Shown piece by piece: positions 20,191-29,278 of a stretch of 64,000 nt of DNA. The translations under genes were made by a program, and so were the position numbers. Source of the stretch: Synechococcus sp. M16CYN (GTDB taxonomy: Bacteria > Cyanobacteriota > Cyanobacteriia > PCC-6307 > Cyanobiaceae); NCBI RefSeq assembly GCF_040371545.1, contig NZ_AP029048.1, positions 992,001 through 1,056,000 on the forward strand, read 5' to 3'. The notes beneath the pieces were generated by a model. That model searched no databases. It was given only the letters and a program-made list of their open reading frames with translations, and had not been told where the DNA came from. Numbering within the stretch: the first letter of the stretch is position 1; each line of letters opens with the position of its first letter.

Positions 20191-21270
20191 TCAGGCTGGC
20201 GAGCTCACCTGTCGAATAACCCGTTCAGCAAGGACACGAAATTCCAAAGCACTGGCTGAGTCGCTGCAGCCGATAACTATTGGACGGCCGCTATCGCCTC
20301 CTTCTTGCACAGGCATCTCCATTGGGACTTGGGCTAATAAGGGGATCTCGTAGTCTTCTGAAAGGCGACGCCCTCCCCCGCTGCCAAACAGAGGGTAATG
20401 GCGATCTGGCATGTCGGGTGGGATAAACATGCTCATATTTTCAACCACCCCAAGTACAGGAACTCCAATCTGCCGGAACATCTCTAGGCCACGGCGGGCG
20501 TCTTGTAATGACACCAGCTGAGGCGTCGTGACAATCACAACCCCAGCCATTGGTACGGATTGTGCGAGAGAAAGTTGCGCATCACCTGTACCTGGGGGTA
20601 AATCCACCACAAGAATATCTCGCTCACCCCACTCAGCCTGGTAAAGGAATTGACGGATAATTCCATTGAGCATGGGGCCGCGCCAGATCACCGGTTGGTG
20701 TTTATCAATTAGCAGTCCCATGGACACCATGGCGATACCACAACTTTCAATCGGTTTGATACGTTGCGTGTCGCCGCTGCCTGTGACTTCGGGTGCTTGG
20801 TCGACAATTCCTAGCATAGTGGGCGTATTGGGCCCGTAGATATCGGCATCCAAGAGCCCAACGTGCAGGCCTTGCTGTGCCAGAGCACACGCGAGGTTCA
20901 CAGCAACTGTGCTTTTGCCGACTCCGCCTTTACCACTACTGACGGCAATCACTTGACGAACGCCTGGAACAGCCTGGCGTTCAGCGAGTTGGCCATGACC
21001 AGATTGCCCAATGCCTCCTCTTTGAATTGAAGGTTGTCCGATTTCGATTTGCACCTCATCAATCCCGCTAAGACTGAGTAGAGCTTCACGAGCTTCTGAA
21101 ACAATACGGTTGCGCTGACTTTGGGCAAAACCAGGCAAATTTAACCGAAAGACTGCGCGCGGAGGGGTGATGCGGATTTGATTAATCCAACCAAGTTCCA
21201 GTGCCGTTTTGCCGCTGCCCAAATCTCTTACCTGTTCGAGGGCGCTGGTCGCCTGCTCGGCCGAAGTCAT
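20191..21270 (-). CDS. mrp: Mrp/ApbC family iron-sulfur carrier ATPase
   Basis: P-loop scaffold/carrier for iron-sulfur clusters. The N-terminal DUF59/MIP18-like domain spans about residues 1-90 ([17 protein letters not shown]). It is followed by the ATPase with the deviant Walker [32 protein letters not shown] and [15 protein letters not shown]. The CxxC cluster motif of bacterial ApbC is not obvious here, as in many cyanobacterial members. I prefer ATG 21270 ([14 protein letters not shown]) over the upstream start at 21312. It is divergent from hemF, with 118 bases between the start codons. Confidence 0.92.
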   Translation of the reverse strand: MTSAEQATSALEQVRDLGSGKTALELGWINQIRITPPRAVFRLNLPGFAQSQRNRIVSEAREALLSLSGIDEVQIEIGQPSIQRGGIGQSGHGQLAERQAVPGVRQVIAVSSGKGGVGKSTVAVNLACALAQQGLHVGLLDADIYGPNTPTMLGIVDQAPEVTGSGDTQRIKPIESCGIAMVSMGLLIDKHQPVIWRGPMLNGIIRQFLYQAEWGERDILVVDLPPGTGDAQLSLAQSVPMAGVVIVTTPQLVSLQDARRGLEMFRQIGVPVLGVVENMSMFIPPDMPDRHYPLFGSGGGRRLSEDYEIPLLAQVPMEMPVQEGGDSGRPIVIGCSDSASALEFRVLAERVIRQVSSPA

Positions 21271-21388
21271 CCGCTGCTCAAGTTCAGTGCGAATCTTAGG
21301 AGCGCTTCCCATAACAGACCTTCACGAGGTCTTGTCTAGAGCTAAGCCGACTTGTTTAGGTTTTATTATCTATACTCAATCTAAAGGC

Positions 21389-22477
21389 ATGGTTCGCTCC
21401 TTGATTTGCCGCGTTCTAGGACGCAAGGAGACAGGGAAGTCGACACCTCAACTGGAAGTCCTCCCAAAGGATTCGCGTGATCGTGTCCGGGCGATGGTTA
21501 TGGGATTGCAAGATGAAATCTGCGCGGGTCTTGAGACACTGGATGGGGGAGGGCGATTTGCAGAAGAGATTTGGATCCGCCCTGAGGGAGGAGGTGGTCG
21601 CTCCCGTGTGATGCGCGAGGGACGCATTTTTGAGCAGGGAGGCGTGAATTTCTCAGAGGTTCAGGGGAAAGAGTTGCCGCCCTCAATTCTCAAGCAACGC
21701 CCAGAAGCGGAGGGACACCCCTGGTTTGCTACGGGCACGTCTATGGTGCTACATCCGCGTAACCCCTACATTCCCACAGTTCATCTCAACTACCGTTACT
21801 TCGAGGCTGGACCAGTTTGGTGGTTCGGTGGTGGGGCCGACCTAACGCCTTACTACCCTTTTTTGCAAGATGCCCGCCATTTCCATCTTACCTACCGGCA
21901 GGCTTGCGACTCAGTTCATCCAAACCTTCATAAGGTATTCAAACCTTGGTGTGATGAATATTTCTATTTGAAACATCGTGGCGAAACCCGTGGCGTTGGT
22001 GGGATCTTCTACGACTATCAAGATTCGGGAGGCACTCTCTACAAAGGCCAGAATCCGAACGGAGTAGCCGCAAGAATCTCCTCAGAACTCGGTGATAGCT
22101 CATTAAGCTGGGAGCAGCTTTTCGCGCTCGGGCAGGCTAACGGTCGTGCTTTTCTTCCATCGTACGCACCGATCGTTGAGAAGCGTTATGCAATAAGCCA
22201 CAGCGATCGAGAAAGGAAGTTTCAGCTTTATCGTCGTGGCCGATATGTGGAGTTCAACCTGGTGTGGGATCGGGGAACAATTTTTGGACTCCAGACCAAT
22301 GGCCGAACCGAATCGATTTTGATGTCACTCCCTCCGCTTGTGAGTTGGGAGTACGGTTACACGGCTGAGCCAGGCTCTCGGGAAGCTTTGTTAACCGACC
22401 TTTTTACTACGCCCCAGGACTGGTTGAGCGATACGTCTTTAGACGAGCGCTGCCGGCCGTATCAGGCGATTGATTAA
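21389..22477 (+). CDS. hemF: Oxygen-dependent coproporphyrinogen III oxidase
   Basis: Converts coproporphyrinogen III to protoporphyrinogen IX for heme, chlorophyll and bilins. Strong signatures are present: [67 protein letters not shown] and [20 protein letters not shown]. The frame is open further upstream, but those codons overlap the divergent mrp gene; ATG 21389 gives the usual N-terminus. The product feeds tetrapyrrole supply for the phycobilins made elsewhere in this window. The 3' end overlaps the amidase pseudogene on the other strand by about 70 bases. Confidence 0.97.
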   Translation: MVRSLICRVLGRKETGKSTPQLEVLPKDSRDRVRAMVMGLQDEICAGLETLDGGGRFAEEIWIRPEGGGGRSRVMREGRIFEQGGVNFSEVQGKELPPSILKQRPEAEGHPWFATGTSMVLHPRNPYIPTVHLNYRYFEAGPVWWFGGGADLTPYYPFLQDARHFHLTYRQACDSVHPNLHKVFKPWCDEYFYLKHRGETRGVGGIFYDYQDSGGTLYKGQNPNGVAARISSELGDSSLSWEQLFALGQANGRAFLPSYAPIVEKRYAISHSDRERKFQLYRRGRYVEFNLVWDRGTIFGLQTNGRTESILMSLPPLVSWEYGYTAEPGSREALLTDLFTTPQDWLSDTSLDERCRPYQAID

Positions 22478-23289
22478 TGCCTTTGACAAGAGCATTGACA
22501 ACGCGGAAACCTAAGCACTCAATTGTTTGGGCCCGCGTTTCAATGTTGCGAAGCTTTTCTTCTAGAGGAGGTTGGAGCATACCAAGTTCAAGAATGCCGA
22601 TACCTCGCAAGGGACCCCCAAGACCCCCGCGAAAGAGTCTGGGAAAGCGCCCAAAAGATTGAGCAAGGGATTCATCCACGGTGTTGAGAGGGCGATTAAT
22701 CGCTGGTATTAATCCCGATCCGGAGCCATGGGGGCTATAGGCATCGAAGTGAATTTCGATTACATAATGTCCCTTGCTAGATAGCAGACTGGCCTGCGAC
22801 CAATTAGTCTGCGGGTCTTTATCATCCCAAATGGTTCGTTGGGAAGGGGTGTAAGAGATGATATTGAGGCCTTGCTTTTGGCCGAGATGAACAATAGCGT
22901 TCTGCGCCTTAAGATTCCAATAGAGCTCGTCACGCATGGAGCGATCTATCGGTAGCTGTCGGCGAACACTAACTGCATAACCAGGTGTCCCAGCACTGAT
23001 CATATTTTGAGAGTCAGCGTGACCAGCCATTACTACGATGGGAAGATCGGGCCGTACTTACTCTGCACCTAACCATTGTCCTTGTTTTTTGGTGCGGCGA
23101 CCAAGTAGAGGATCTGGGTCAGCTACAGGAGGGCATCGCTTTGCATTCTCAATACGACGCTGCGGAGGTATTGGCTTCTCTGCAGGGAGCCAATTTTGTT
23201 GACTTTTAGCCTGGGTCTGGGTCGTTGCTAAGGTTGATCACAGATAGAAAGCTAATTATGAGTGGAATAGTGAGTTTTACAAGATGCAT
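22407..23289 (-). pseudogene. Broken N-acetylmuramoyl-L-alanine amidase-like gene
   Basis: A signal-peptide-like start lies at ATG 23289 (MHLVKLTIPLIISFLSVIN). The reading frame then has to shift near 23225-23240 to continue as ATTQTQAKSQQNWLPAEK. It hits an in-frame TAA at 23058-23060 after KKQGQWLGAE and carries on as VRPDLPIVVMAGHADSQNM. The downstream part is an intact 207-codon frame with VVMAGHADSQ and YVIEIHFDAY, resembling the zinc ligand regions of cell-wall amidases. Two separate disruptions make a functional full-length protein unlikely unless the assembly is wrong. The amidase assignment is a resemblance, not a certainty. Confidence 0.72.
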
Positions 23290-23310
23290 CTGACCAAGCA
23301 AAAGCATATT

Positions 23311-23868
23311 TCAGATTGGTGATGATAATAAGGAGCCATCACTGGCGAGTTGGAGCACCTCCGCAAGTTCTAGCTCGATCACAATTAATTCATCCCGGTG
23401 TGCGCGTAGCCTTAAGGAACTACCTCCCTGGGGCGGAGTTTCTAGTAATTGAAGTTCTAGGGACTCGGTCCGATTTGCTCGGCGATTGTAAACTAGACCA
23501 GCAAGGGGGCCTAGACCAATCAAGGGAAGTAGCGGCCACCCGCCCAGCTGGGGTATGAGTTGCTGTAACACCAATCCAAAACAGCAAGAGCCAATGGTGC
23601 CCAAAATGGACAGTAAAATGGCTAAGGCTTGGCTAGAGGCCACGCGACCACGAAAACGCAAAACCTGTTTCTCAGCATCGCCACCATCACGATTCCAGCC
23701 ACGTTGTTCCAGCCAGGTGCTTAATCCTTCCAGAACCGTCAGTGGAGATTGAGGAGATGTGATGTCTACCACTGTGGTGCGATCTTTGGTGGCAGCACGT
23801 AGGAAGAACACGAGCCCAATCGTTATTAAGATAGTGAGCAGCAGGATTGATTGGAAGCCTGAAGGCAT
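23311..23868 (-). CDS. Cofactor assembly of complex C subunit B-like (CCB) protein
   Basis: Membrane protein of about 185 residues with a first helix ILLLTILITIGLVFFLRAA near the N-terminus and a helical hairpin around residues 88-125. The order of helix, soluble TVLEGLSTWLEQRGW segment, hairpin and acidic C-terminal domain fits the cyanobacterial CCB2/CCB4-like proteins that help attach heme ci to cytochrome b6. I chose ATG 23868 (MPSGFQSILLL) because it places the first helix as in relatives; an ATG at 23946 is in frame. It lies 22 bases downstream of the plus-strand edge of the amidase pseudogene start, transcribed on the same strand. Confidence 0.7.
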   Translation of the reverse strand: MPSGFQSILLLTILITIGLVFFLRAATKDRTTVVDITSPQSPLTVLEGLSTWLEQRGWNRDGGDAEKQVLRFRGRVASSQALAILLSILGTIGSCCFGLVLQQLIPQLGGWPLLPLIGLGPLAGLVYNRRANRTESLELQLLETPPQGGSSLRLRAHRDELIVIELELAEVLQLASDGSLLSSPI

Positions 23869-24357
23869 GGATCGCCCGAAGCAGTTCCTCCTTTCTAGAA
23901 GAGTACGCTGCGAATCGGTTAGGGATAACCTAGCTACGTGCGTCAAGGGTCCATCAGTCGCCCTGCCTTGTTATGCGCTCTTGGTTAAAGACGTGAAACC
24001 CGACCCTTAACATCCTCTCGAACAATAGTGCTAGGTGCAGTTGTTGACTGACTTATGTCGCTTAAGGTAGTCTGACACTTGTTGGAGTGCGGCCTTAAAA
24101 AGGTGCAACTTGAATTTGTCTCACAAAGGTAGTTATACCGCCGCATCCTTCTATTAGACCTCAACAGATTCAACACACCACCAGATCACAGTCCAAAGGG
24201 TGAGTTACTTTAAGTACCTAAGGTTCTAGGATCGAGATTTGGAAGAGAAGGATGCTAAATCTTATCAGGACTGATTTCATTTTGAAATTCCAGATGGGTT
24301 AATTCAGGTTTTCCGTGCCTCTGCCAGCGAGACTAATAGGCACCATCCATTGCTTCT
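23869..24357. other. Intergenic stretch between CCB-like gene and ribonuclease D gene
   Basis: About 490 bases between divergent genes. Short frames exist on both strands (for example 63 codons on minus at 23985-24176) but none shows recognisable protein features. It should hold the two divergent promoters. I see no clear hairpin or known RNA. Confidence 0.5.
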
Positions 24358-25002
24358 ATGGCCGGTTCCCTTTCAATTCCTGCCGAGTTCGCTGTTTTCG
24401 ATGGGGACTTAAATGAGTCCTGGACAGAGCGCTACCTTCAAATGCCTTGCCTGGCGGTTGATACGGAAGCGATGGGACTAATCCATGGTAGGGATCGCCT
24501 TTGTTTGGTTCAGATCGCTGACGCGCAAGATCATGTCGCCTGTGTACGCATCGGCCTTGGTCAACTCCATGCACCAAACCTCCAACATCTGTTTGAGGCT
24601 TCGAGCGTGGAGAAGGTGTTTCATTTTGCTCGTTTTGATGTGGCTGCTCTTGCCACCGGGTTAGAAATCTCCGTTCGGCCTTTGTTTTGCACCAAAGTGG
24701 GTAGTCGTTTGGGACGGACATACACTCCGCGACACGGTCTGAAAGATCTGGTAATGGAGTTGGTGGGAGTAGAGCTGGATAAAGGTGCGCAGAGTAGTGA
24801 CTGGGGAAGAGTAGAAGAGCTAACTGACGTACAACTCGCCTATGCAGCAAATGATGTACGTCACCTATTACCGGCACGGGATCGGCTTGAAACAATGTTG
24901 CGTAGGGAAGGCCGTTGGGATCTAGCAAAGCGCTGTTTCGCCTGTATTCCAGTTATTGCCGAGCTAGATCGACTGCGTTTTAATCAAATCTTTGAGCATT
25001 GA
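24358..25002 (+). CDS. Ribonuclease D-like 3'-5' exonuclease
   Basis: DEDD-family exonuclease domain covering most of the 214 residues. Acidic residues are present in LAVDTEAMGLIHGRDRLCLVQIA (Exo I), in FHFARFDVAALA (Exo II) and in YAANDVRHLLPARDRL (Exo III). The HRDC domain of E. coli RNase D is absent, as in other short cyanobacterial members that probably trim structured RNA. The start ATG 24358 is not contested. It is followed by a 26-base gap and a convergent small gene. Confidence 0.88.
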   Translation: MAGSLSIPAEFAVFDGDLNESWTERYLQMPCLAVDTEAMGLIHGRDRLCLVQIADAQDHVACVRIGLGQLHAPNLQHLFEASSVEKVFHFARFDVAALATGLEISVRPLFCTKVGSRLGRTYTPRHGLKDLVMELVGVELDKGAQSSDWGRVEELTDVQLAYAANDVRHLLPARDRLETMLRREGRWDLAKRCFACIPVIAELDRLRFNQIFEH

Positions 25003-25028
25003 ATACAGATAAATACGGACAGTGTCAA

Positions 25029-25286
25029 TTAATCTTCGAGAATGAAGTTACCGTTGCCTTCACTGTTTTTAAGCAGGCTATTGAGGTTAGCGACGCGGTC
25101 ATTGCCACTTCTGTCTAGTGCATCCAGCATCGACTGAACAAGAGCTCGCCGCGTTTGAACATCGCGTTTACCCTCCTTAGCCGCTGCTTGATCCACTTGG
25201 TTTCTGGCACTAGCCAGGCTGATACTCAATTTGCTAGCGAGTTTTGCGCAGAGTTTTACGTAGAGAGGGTCCTGAATAGTAGCCAT
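25029..25286 (-). CDS. Small protein of unknown function (85 aa)
   Basis: A charged, mostly helical 85-residue protein with no membrane segment. It starts MATIQDPLYVKLCAKLASKL and contains a central SARNQVDQAAAKEGKRDVQTRR. Codon usage resembles its neighbours and the stop is placed neatly 26 bases from the convergent exonuclease gene. It is downstream of the LpxB-like gene on the same strand by 26 bases. I do not recognise a family with certainty; it looks like a lineage-conserved hypothetical protein. Confidence 0.7.
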   Translation of the reverse strand: MATIQDPLYVKLCAKLASKLSISLASARNQVDQAAAKEGKRDVQTRRALVQSMLDALDRSGNDRVANLNSLLKNSEGNGNFILED

Positions 25287-25312
25287 CGCTTTCTGTTACG
25301 GTTCCTTCAGTA

Positions 25313-26521
25313 TTAATGCAAACGGTTAAGTAACATGGTCGCAAGTCGATCACTTCCCCCGGACCTTCCCATACGCTGGCGGCCGATATACCCCAACTTC
25401 CGTCGCAAATTCTCATCTGCAAGCAGGCATTCCAATGCTATGGCCATCTCGGTTGGACTTGTGCAGGGACGCACTGAGCCGCCGAGTAATCGGCTTTGTC
25501 TATAAGCAAAGCTTTTTTTGAATTGGGGTCCTGGGCCTGGTGATGAGAGAGCTGGGATCCCGAGACCGACAAGTTGCTCGGTAGCAGTTCCAGCAGTCGC
25601 AAGGCCGACTTCAGACCAGCCGCTCCAAATGTCGAAGCAGGATTGGCCGATTAAAAGTATGCAGGGTCCTTTGACCCAGCAAGCCTCTGCTCCGAGTTGA
25701 TCAGATGGCGGCAAGCTCTGACGGAAGCCTTGTTTTTGAAGAATGTCTCTCATGCTTTCTGTGGAAGGCTGGCCGCCTATTGCTACAAGTAGGGCTATTG
25801 GTACGGCTGAGTGCATTAGGCTGATCGCGTTTAAGATGCGATCAAAATTAGTTTGAGCTTCGGGTATTCGACTTCCACAGAGAACTAGTATTCTTCGGCA
25901 TCCCTTGAGAGCTGATGGTACTTCTCGTAGTTCAAGGCCATCCATCATTGGATTGCCTGGTGCCACAGCAGGAACTCGATGACGGCGTAATCCACGCGCA
26001 GTAATTAGGTCTCGCATCGCTACCAGTCGACAACGCTCTGAGCGCATCAGCATCCATTCCCATGGATCCCATTCACTACCCTTCAGTTGGTGATAGAGAT
26101 CGCTCAAACTCCGGCCTGGGCCACTGCGCCAGGTATAGTCGCTTTTGGGGGTGCCGATAAATCCGAACGGAGCTCCACTACTCCAGGCCATTAGAAGTGG
26201 GAGTACGTCTCCAATGGCCACCACGCTACGTCGTTGACGAGCTTGCCGTTTCACTAACTGCCACTGCCACCAGCTTAGTAACGGCAGTCCTGCCCAAATA
26301 TCCCGAACCATGCCTCGAATGCTTTGATTGCTGAATCCTCCGCTCGGAAGATTTGCTACAGGTCCGATTCGATTGAGCCATCCTGCTGCAACTGCTGCAT
26401 CAAATATTCTGCCATAGCCGAAGAGAGGCAAAACTTCTAAAAGAAGTTGAGGTCTCTGGCGATGCAGTGCTTCAAGGACACGAAGAGCAATAAGATCTTC
26501 GCCATGGCCATTGCAAATCAC
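25313..26521 (-). CDS. Lipid-A-disaccharide synthase-like glycosyltransferase
   Basis: About 402 residues with the start of an LpxB/MurG-like GT-B fold (VICNGHGEDLIALRVLEAL), a middle PGNPMMDGLELREVPSALKG linker and an ATEQLVGLGIPALSSPGPG donor-site segment. Cyanobacteria carry such a protein outside the lpx cluster; its substrate is unknown. The frame is open upstream to 26716, but that extension is the antisense of tRNA-Cys, so it is not real. GTG 26521 is the best start after the tRNA; no ATG is available nearby. Confidence 0.75.
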   Translation of the reverse strand: MICNGHGEDLIALRVLEALHRQRPQLLLEVLPLFGYGRIFDAAVAAGWLNRIGPVANLPSGGFSNQSIRGMVRDIWAGLPLLSWWQWQLVKRQARQRRSVVAIGDVLPLLMAWSSGAPFGFIGTPKSDYTWRSGPGRSLSDLYHQLKGSEWDPWEWMLMRSERCRLVAMRDLITARGLRRHRVPAVAPGNPMMDGLELREVPSALKGCRRILVLCGSRIPEAQTNFDRILNAISLMHSAVPIALLVAIGGQPSTESMRDILQKQGFRQSLPPSDQLGAEACWVKGPCILLIGQSCFDIWSGWSEVGLATAGTATEQLVGLGIPALSSPGPGPQFKKSFAYRQSRLLGGSVRPCTSPTEMAIALECLLADENLRRKLGYIGRQRMGRSGGSDRLATMLLNRLH

Positions 26522-26581
26522 TAGAAGAGCAGTAGGACCATTACTGATACAGTCCCGTCTGGGGGGTAGTGATTTTTGTGC

Positions 26582-26652
26582 GGCGGCATGGCCAAGTGGT
26601 AAGGCAGAGGATTGCAAATCCTTTATCCCCAGTTCGAATCTGGGTGCCGCCT
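26582..26652 (+). tRNA. tRNA-Cys (anticodon GCA)
   Basis: A 71-base cloverleaf with acceptor GGCGGCA paired to TGCCGCC, discriminator T, anticodon stem GAGGA/TCCTT and loop TTGCAAA giving anticodon GCA, and T arm CCCAG TTCGAAT CTGGG. It is antisense to the upstream open extension of the LpxB-like gene. A terminator-like hairpin follows within 10 bases. Confidence 0.96.
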
Positions 26653-26658
26653 TTGAGA

Positions 26659-26705
26659 AAATCCCTGAGAGTACTGACAGGTCATGAATTCTCGGGGATT
26701 TTTTG
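26659..26705 (+). terminator. Terminator after tRNA-Cys
   Basis: The arms AATCCCTGAGA and TCTCGGGGATT pair with one G-U and enclose a loop of about 20 bases, followed by a run of T. It is placed right behind tRNA-Cys on the plus strand. Confidence 0.8.
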
Positions 26706-27060
26706 TTTAACGGCACTGCAAGATGAATAAAAGGTGAACCGGCATTGATGAGTCGCCTGGGGAAAAGTCTCCCAAATTCACCTTCCTAGCGATTAGAAGG
26801 GAGCATGAGCGTCCCTAAGGGGTCATAAGGTTACGATTTACGAGATGACCGTCTCACAGGAGATGTGAAAACGCCTGCTAACCGTCGTTTTGGCACGCGT
26901 CTTGACGGTCCGATAGGTATTCTATTGTTGTGCGTTTCACCCCGTCGATGTCACGTGTCAAGTTTATCCTGCGGATTGGAGAGTGAACTTTATTTGCCTT
27001 GACGCAGTGCTTAGATAGGAAGGGACATGGGCAGCGGGGGTAGAGAATAGGACTTCATTT
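26706..27060. other. Intergenic stretch of 355 bases, nothing recognised
   Basis: The base composition is close to that of coding DNA and higher in GC than the desert that follows. No frame of useful length is seen. It could hold a small RNA or the remnant of a lost gene, but I see no clear terminator or family motif. Confidence 0.4.
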
Positions 27061-27237
27061 TTAGTTCGAAACCTTCTCCATCACAGCATCCTTCACTCGA
27101 TCCCACAGTGTTTTACCTTCCTTTGCGGGGGCAATGGCATCACCAGCAGCACGTAAAAGATCTGCCGTGATCTGTTTAGTGCCCGGATTAGAGAAGAGCA
27201 GGAAACCGAGGACAATCCCTACAAGGATCTTTGACAT
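27061..27237 (-). CDS. Small membrane-anchored protein of unknown function (58 aa)
   Basis: Reading the minus strand from ATG 27237 gives 58 codons ending in TAA at 27061. The N-terminus MSKILVGIVLGFLLFSNPG is a signal or anchor helix. It is followed by TADLLRAAGDAIAP and KTLWDRVKDAVMEKVSN, a mix of amphipathic helical segments. Codon usage and GC resemble real genes, unlike the AT-rich DNA just beyond it. I recall similar short proteins in marine picocyanobacteria but cannot name a family. Confidence 0.68.
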   Translation of the reverse strand: MSKILVGIVLGFLLFSNPGTKQITADLLRAAGDAIAPAKEGKTLWDRVKDAVMEKVSN

Positions 27238-29087
27238 TAGAAAATCTCTGTTTGAATACTACTTTTGAGCTTCAAAAAACAAAAAGAAGATTTTTATATT
27301 TGGAAAAACCAGTTTTTACTAGTTCTCGTGATAATCTTTACATTTTCCTTTAATTGTTGCTTGGCAAGCGTCTTGGTTATTTGACCTCGCAATTGATGCT
27401 CTGCAGAGATAAATTGATTGAAAATAAACCATATTTTTATGGAAAGTCTCTTTTCGTGAGAGGTGGTCAATCATACTTATTTGCTGCTCACTCGACTTAA
27501 ACATTGAACCAAACCAGGTCGAGTGTACTTGGATCGAGTTCACAGCCTATTTAGTCAGGATACCTCATCTTGAATTATCTTCGGTCCTGCTATAGGAGTC
27601 AATATTAAAGTCTGTCTTGTACCCCATTTCTATTAATGGGATTCACAAGCATTATAAATATCAAGCGAATGGGGACAACCAACTGGAGTCCCAGCTACTT
27701 GATTTTTCAGGTACACTAGGTTACAAACTTTTAAGTTATCAATGCCTGATTTTGCTTTTCATTTCATTATACTATTTCTTAAATTTATCGCTGAATTACT
27801 TGCTATATCGTCATGGCAGTCACACTTAATCCCTGAAATTATTATTGTCTATCTATTGCTTTATTTGCATACTTTTATTGCTACCGCTAGATACTCAAAG
27901 ACATAAGTTCTCTTTTTACTAAATTTAGTCTTGCAGGATTTTGCGACCTTCTTATCCCAAGTGGCAGTTCATTAATTGGTTTATAGAGAAGCGAAAATTT
28001 TGATAAATCAATACTAAAATTAGTATTTAGTTTATCAGCTTATTAACATTTTTTAAACGATAAAGACAGATAGTTCTTAAGATGTGGGATGATTCATTCT
28101 ATCCAATAAGAGTAGCTATTTGTTGCTAGAAAAAGCGAGAAAGATTAAGTCACTACTACAGTACTAGGTTACTGTAGGGGAAAATACGCAATATATTTTA
28201 GGTTAAAAAACTTAAATTAGATTTTAATAGTTAGTTCTCGTCTAAAGTATTAATATTTGATCTTGAAATTAAAAGCAAGTGTTTATTATACATAATAATG
28301 AAAAAAGATTATGGCTGTAAAGAATATAATAAAAGCTACTATTTTTGTTTTTTATTATTAATTGCTAGCTTATTAACTAATAAATAAAGAGATATTTTTT
28401 CTATTAAAGTTTACCTAATAGAACTTAATATTTTTCTTTAAAAAGTAAACTTTTTAAAGAAAAATATGTAATATCTTTATGAATAAGAGAGCTAAAAGAA
28501 TGTTACTGCTATTTAAGGATTGTTATTATTGAAAAATCTTTATGCTTTTGTCTTTATTAATTAAAGTTAGTATGCTATTATGCATTAGATTTAGTACCAA
28601 TTTTTGGTATTATAAGAACATTAAAGAGTTAGGCATCAGCCATGAGAACAAAGACTTGCTTAGAGCAATAATAAAATTATGGTTGGTTTCAGAAAAATAC
28701 TTAGGTAGCTAATATGGTTAAAAAATATAAATAATAGTGATAAAACTCATTTTTGCTGTGTTGCTTTTTAGCTAGCTGTAATCGCAGCAGTATTAAATAC
28801 TATTTGCTTATCTTTTTTATTGCAAGATCTTGTCATTAGGGCACATCCTAACTGAAGGAGTCAAGCAGAATTATTGATAAGCAAAGCAACCTGAGCGATT
28901 TCTTAACACCTATAAGAGGCCTTGACTTATGGTTCTACAATCTTTTCGGAGTTGGTAAATGTATTGGCGATTACCCTTACTAAAACTTTGGAACTAGCCT
29001 ACATCCTTAATAGTGTGGCATGCAAAAGTTAAGTTCCTCTGGTAAACCGTAACCGGAACCATTGTCAATAATTAATGCTGGTTTGTA
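27238..29087. other. AT-rich gene-poor stretch (1.85 kb)
   Basis: Very AT-rich DNA with short frames only (for example 74 codons on minus at 27319-27543 and 70 codons on plus at 27617-27829), none with recognisable features. It contains an 18-base perfect inverted repeat at 28428-28467. The stretch looks like decayed former gene space. No transposase, tRNA or phage-like sequence is seen. Confidence 0.6.
28428..28467. repeat. Perfect 18-base inverted repeat with 4-base loop
   Basis: The arms ATATTTTTCTTTAAAAAG and CTTTTTAAAGAAAAATAT are exact reverse complements separated by TAAA. With almost no GC it would be a weak terminator. It lies in a gene-poor region with no gene ending next to it, so its role is open. 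Confidence 0.85.
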
Positions 29088-29252
29088 TTAGTAATCGCTG
29101 TCAGCAACGCACATACCAATGCAACGAATGCCATTATCGGCGGTTCGTTGGCAATGATTGCAGAGCACTAGCTTGACTTTACTGCGGTCGTCTTTATGAG
29201 TCGACGGAGTCGGAAGGTTGGAAGAACGCTCTAATGCTTTGGGGTTAGGCAT
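29088..29252 (-). CDS. Small four-cysteine (zinc-ribbon-like) protein (54 aa)
   Basis: The minus strand from ATG 29252 to TAA 29088 encodes 54 residues. The N-terminal half is polar (MPNPKALERSSNLPTPS) and the C-terminal half has LVLCNHCQRTADNGIRCIG followed by MCVADSDY. The pattern is CxxC, then two more cysteines eight and twelve residues after the second. This suggests a zinc-binding or iron-binding knuckle. It is divergent from the aldo/keto reductase gene, with 26 bases between the starts. I believe relatives occur in other marine Synechococcus but cannot confirm. Confidence 0.72.
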   Translation of the reverse strand: MPNPKALERSSNLPTPSTHKDDRSKVKLVLCNHCQRTADNGIRCIGMCVADSDY

Positions 29253-29278
29253 TGAAAATTTAATCTAGAAAAGTGATC

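Noticed and set aside
24356-24928. 190-codon minus-strand frame
   Set aside because: Antisense shadow of the ribonuclease D gene; composition is low-complexity and has no family features.
26522-26716. N-terminal extension of the LpxB-like frame
   Set aside because: It is the antisense translation of tRNA-Cys and its terminator.
27319-27543. 74-codon minus frame in the desert
   Set aside because: No recognisable features, AT-rich and likely chance.
27617-27829. 70-codon plus frame in the desert
   Set aside because: Hydrophobic by AT-richness (Leu, Phe, Tyr), no ribosome site or family likeness.
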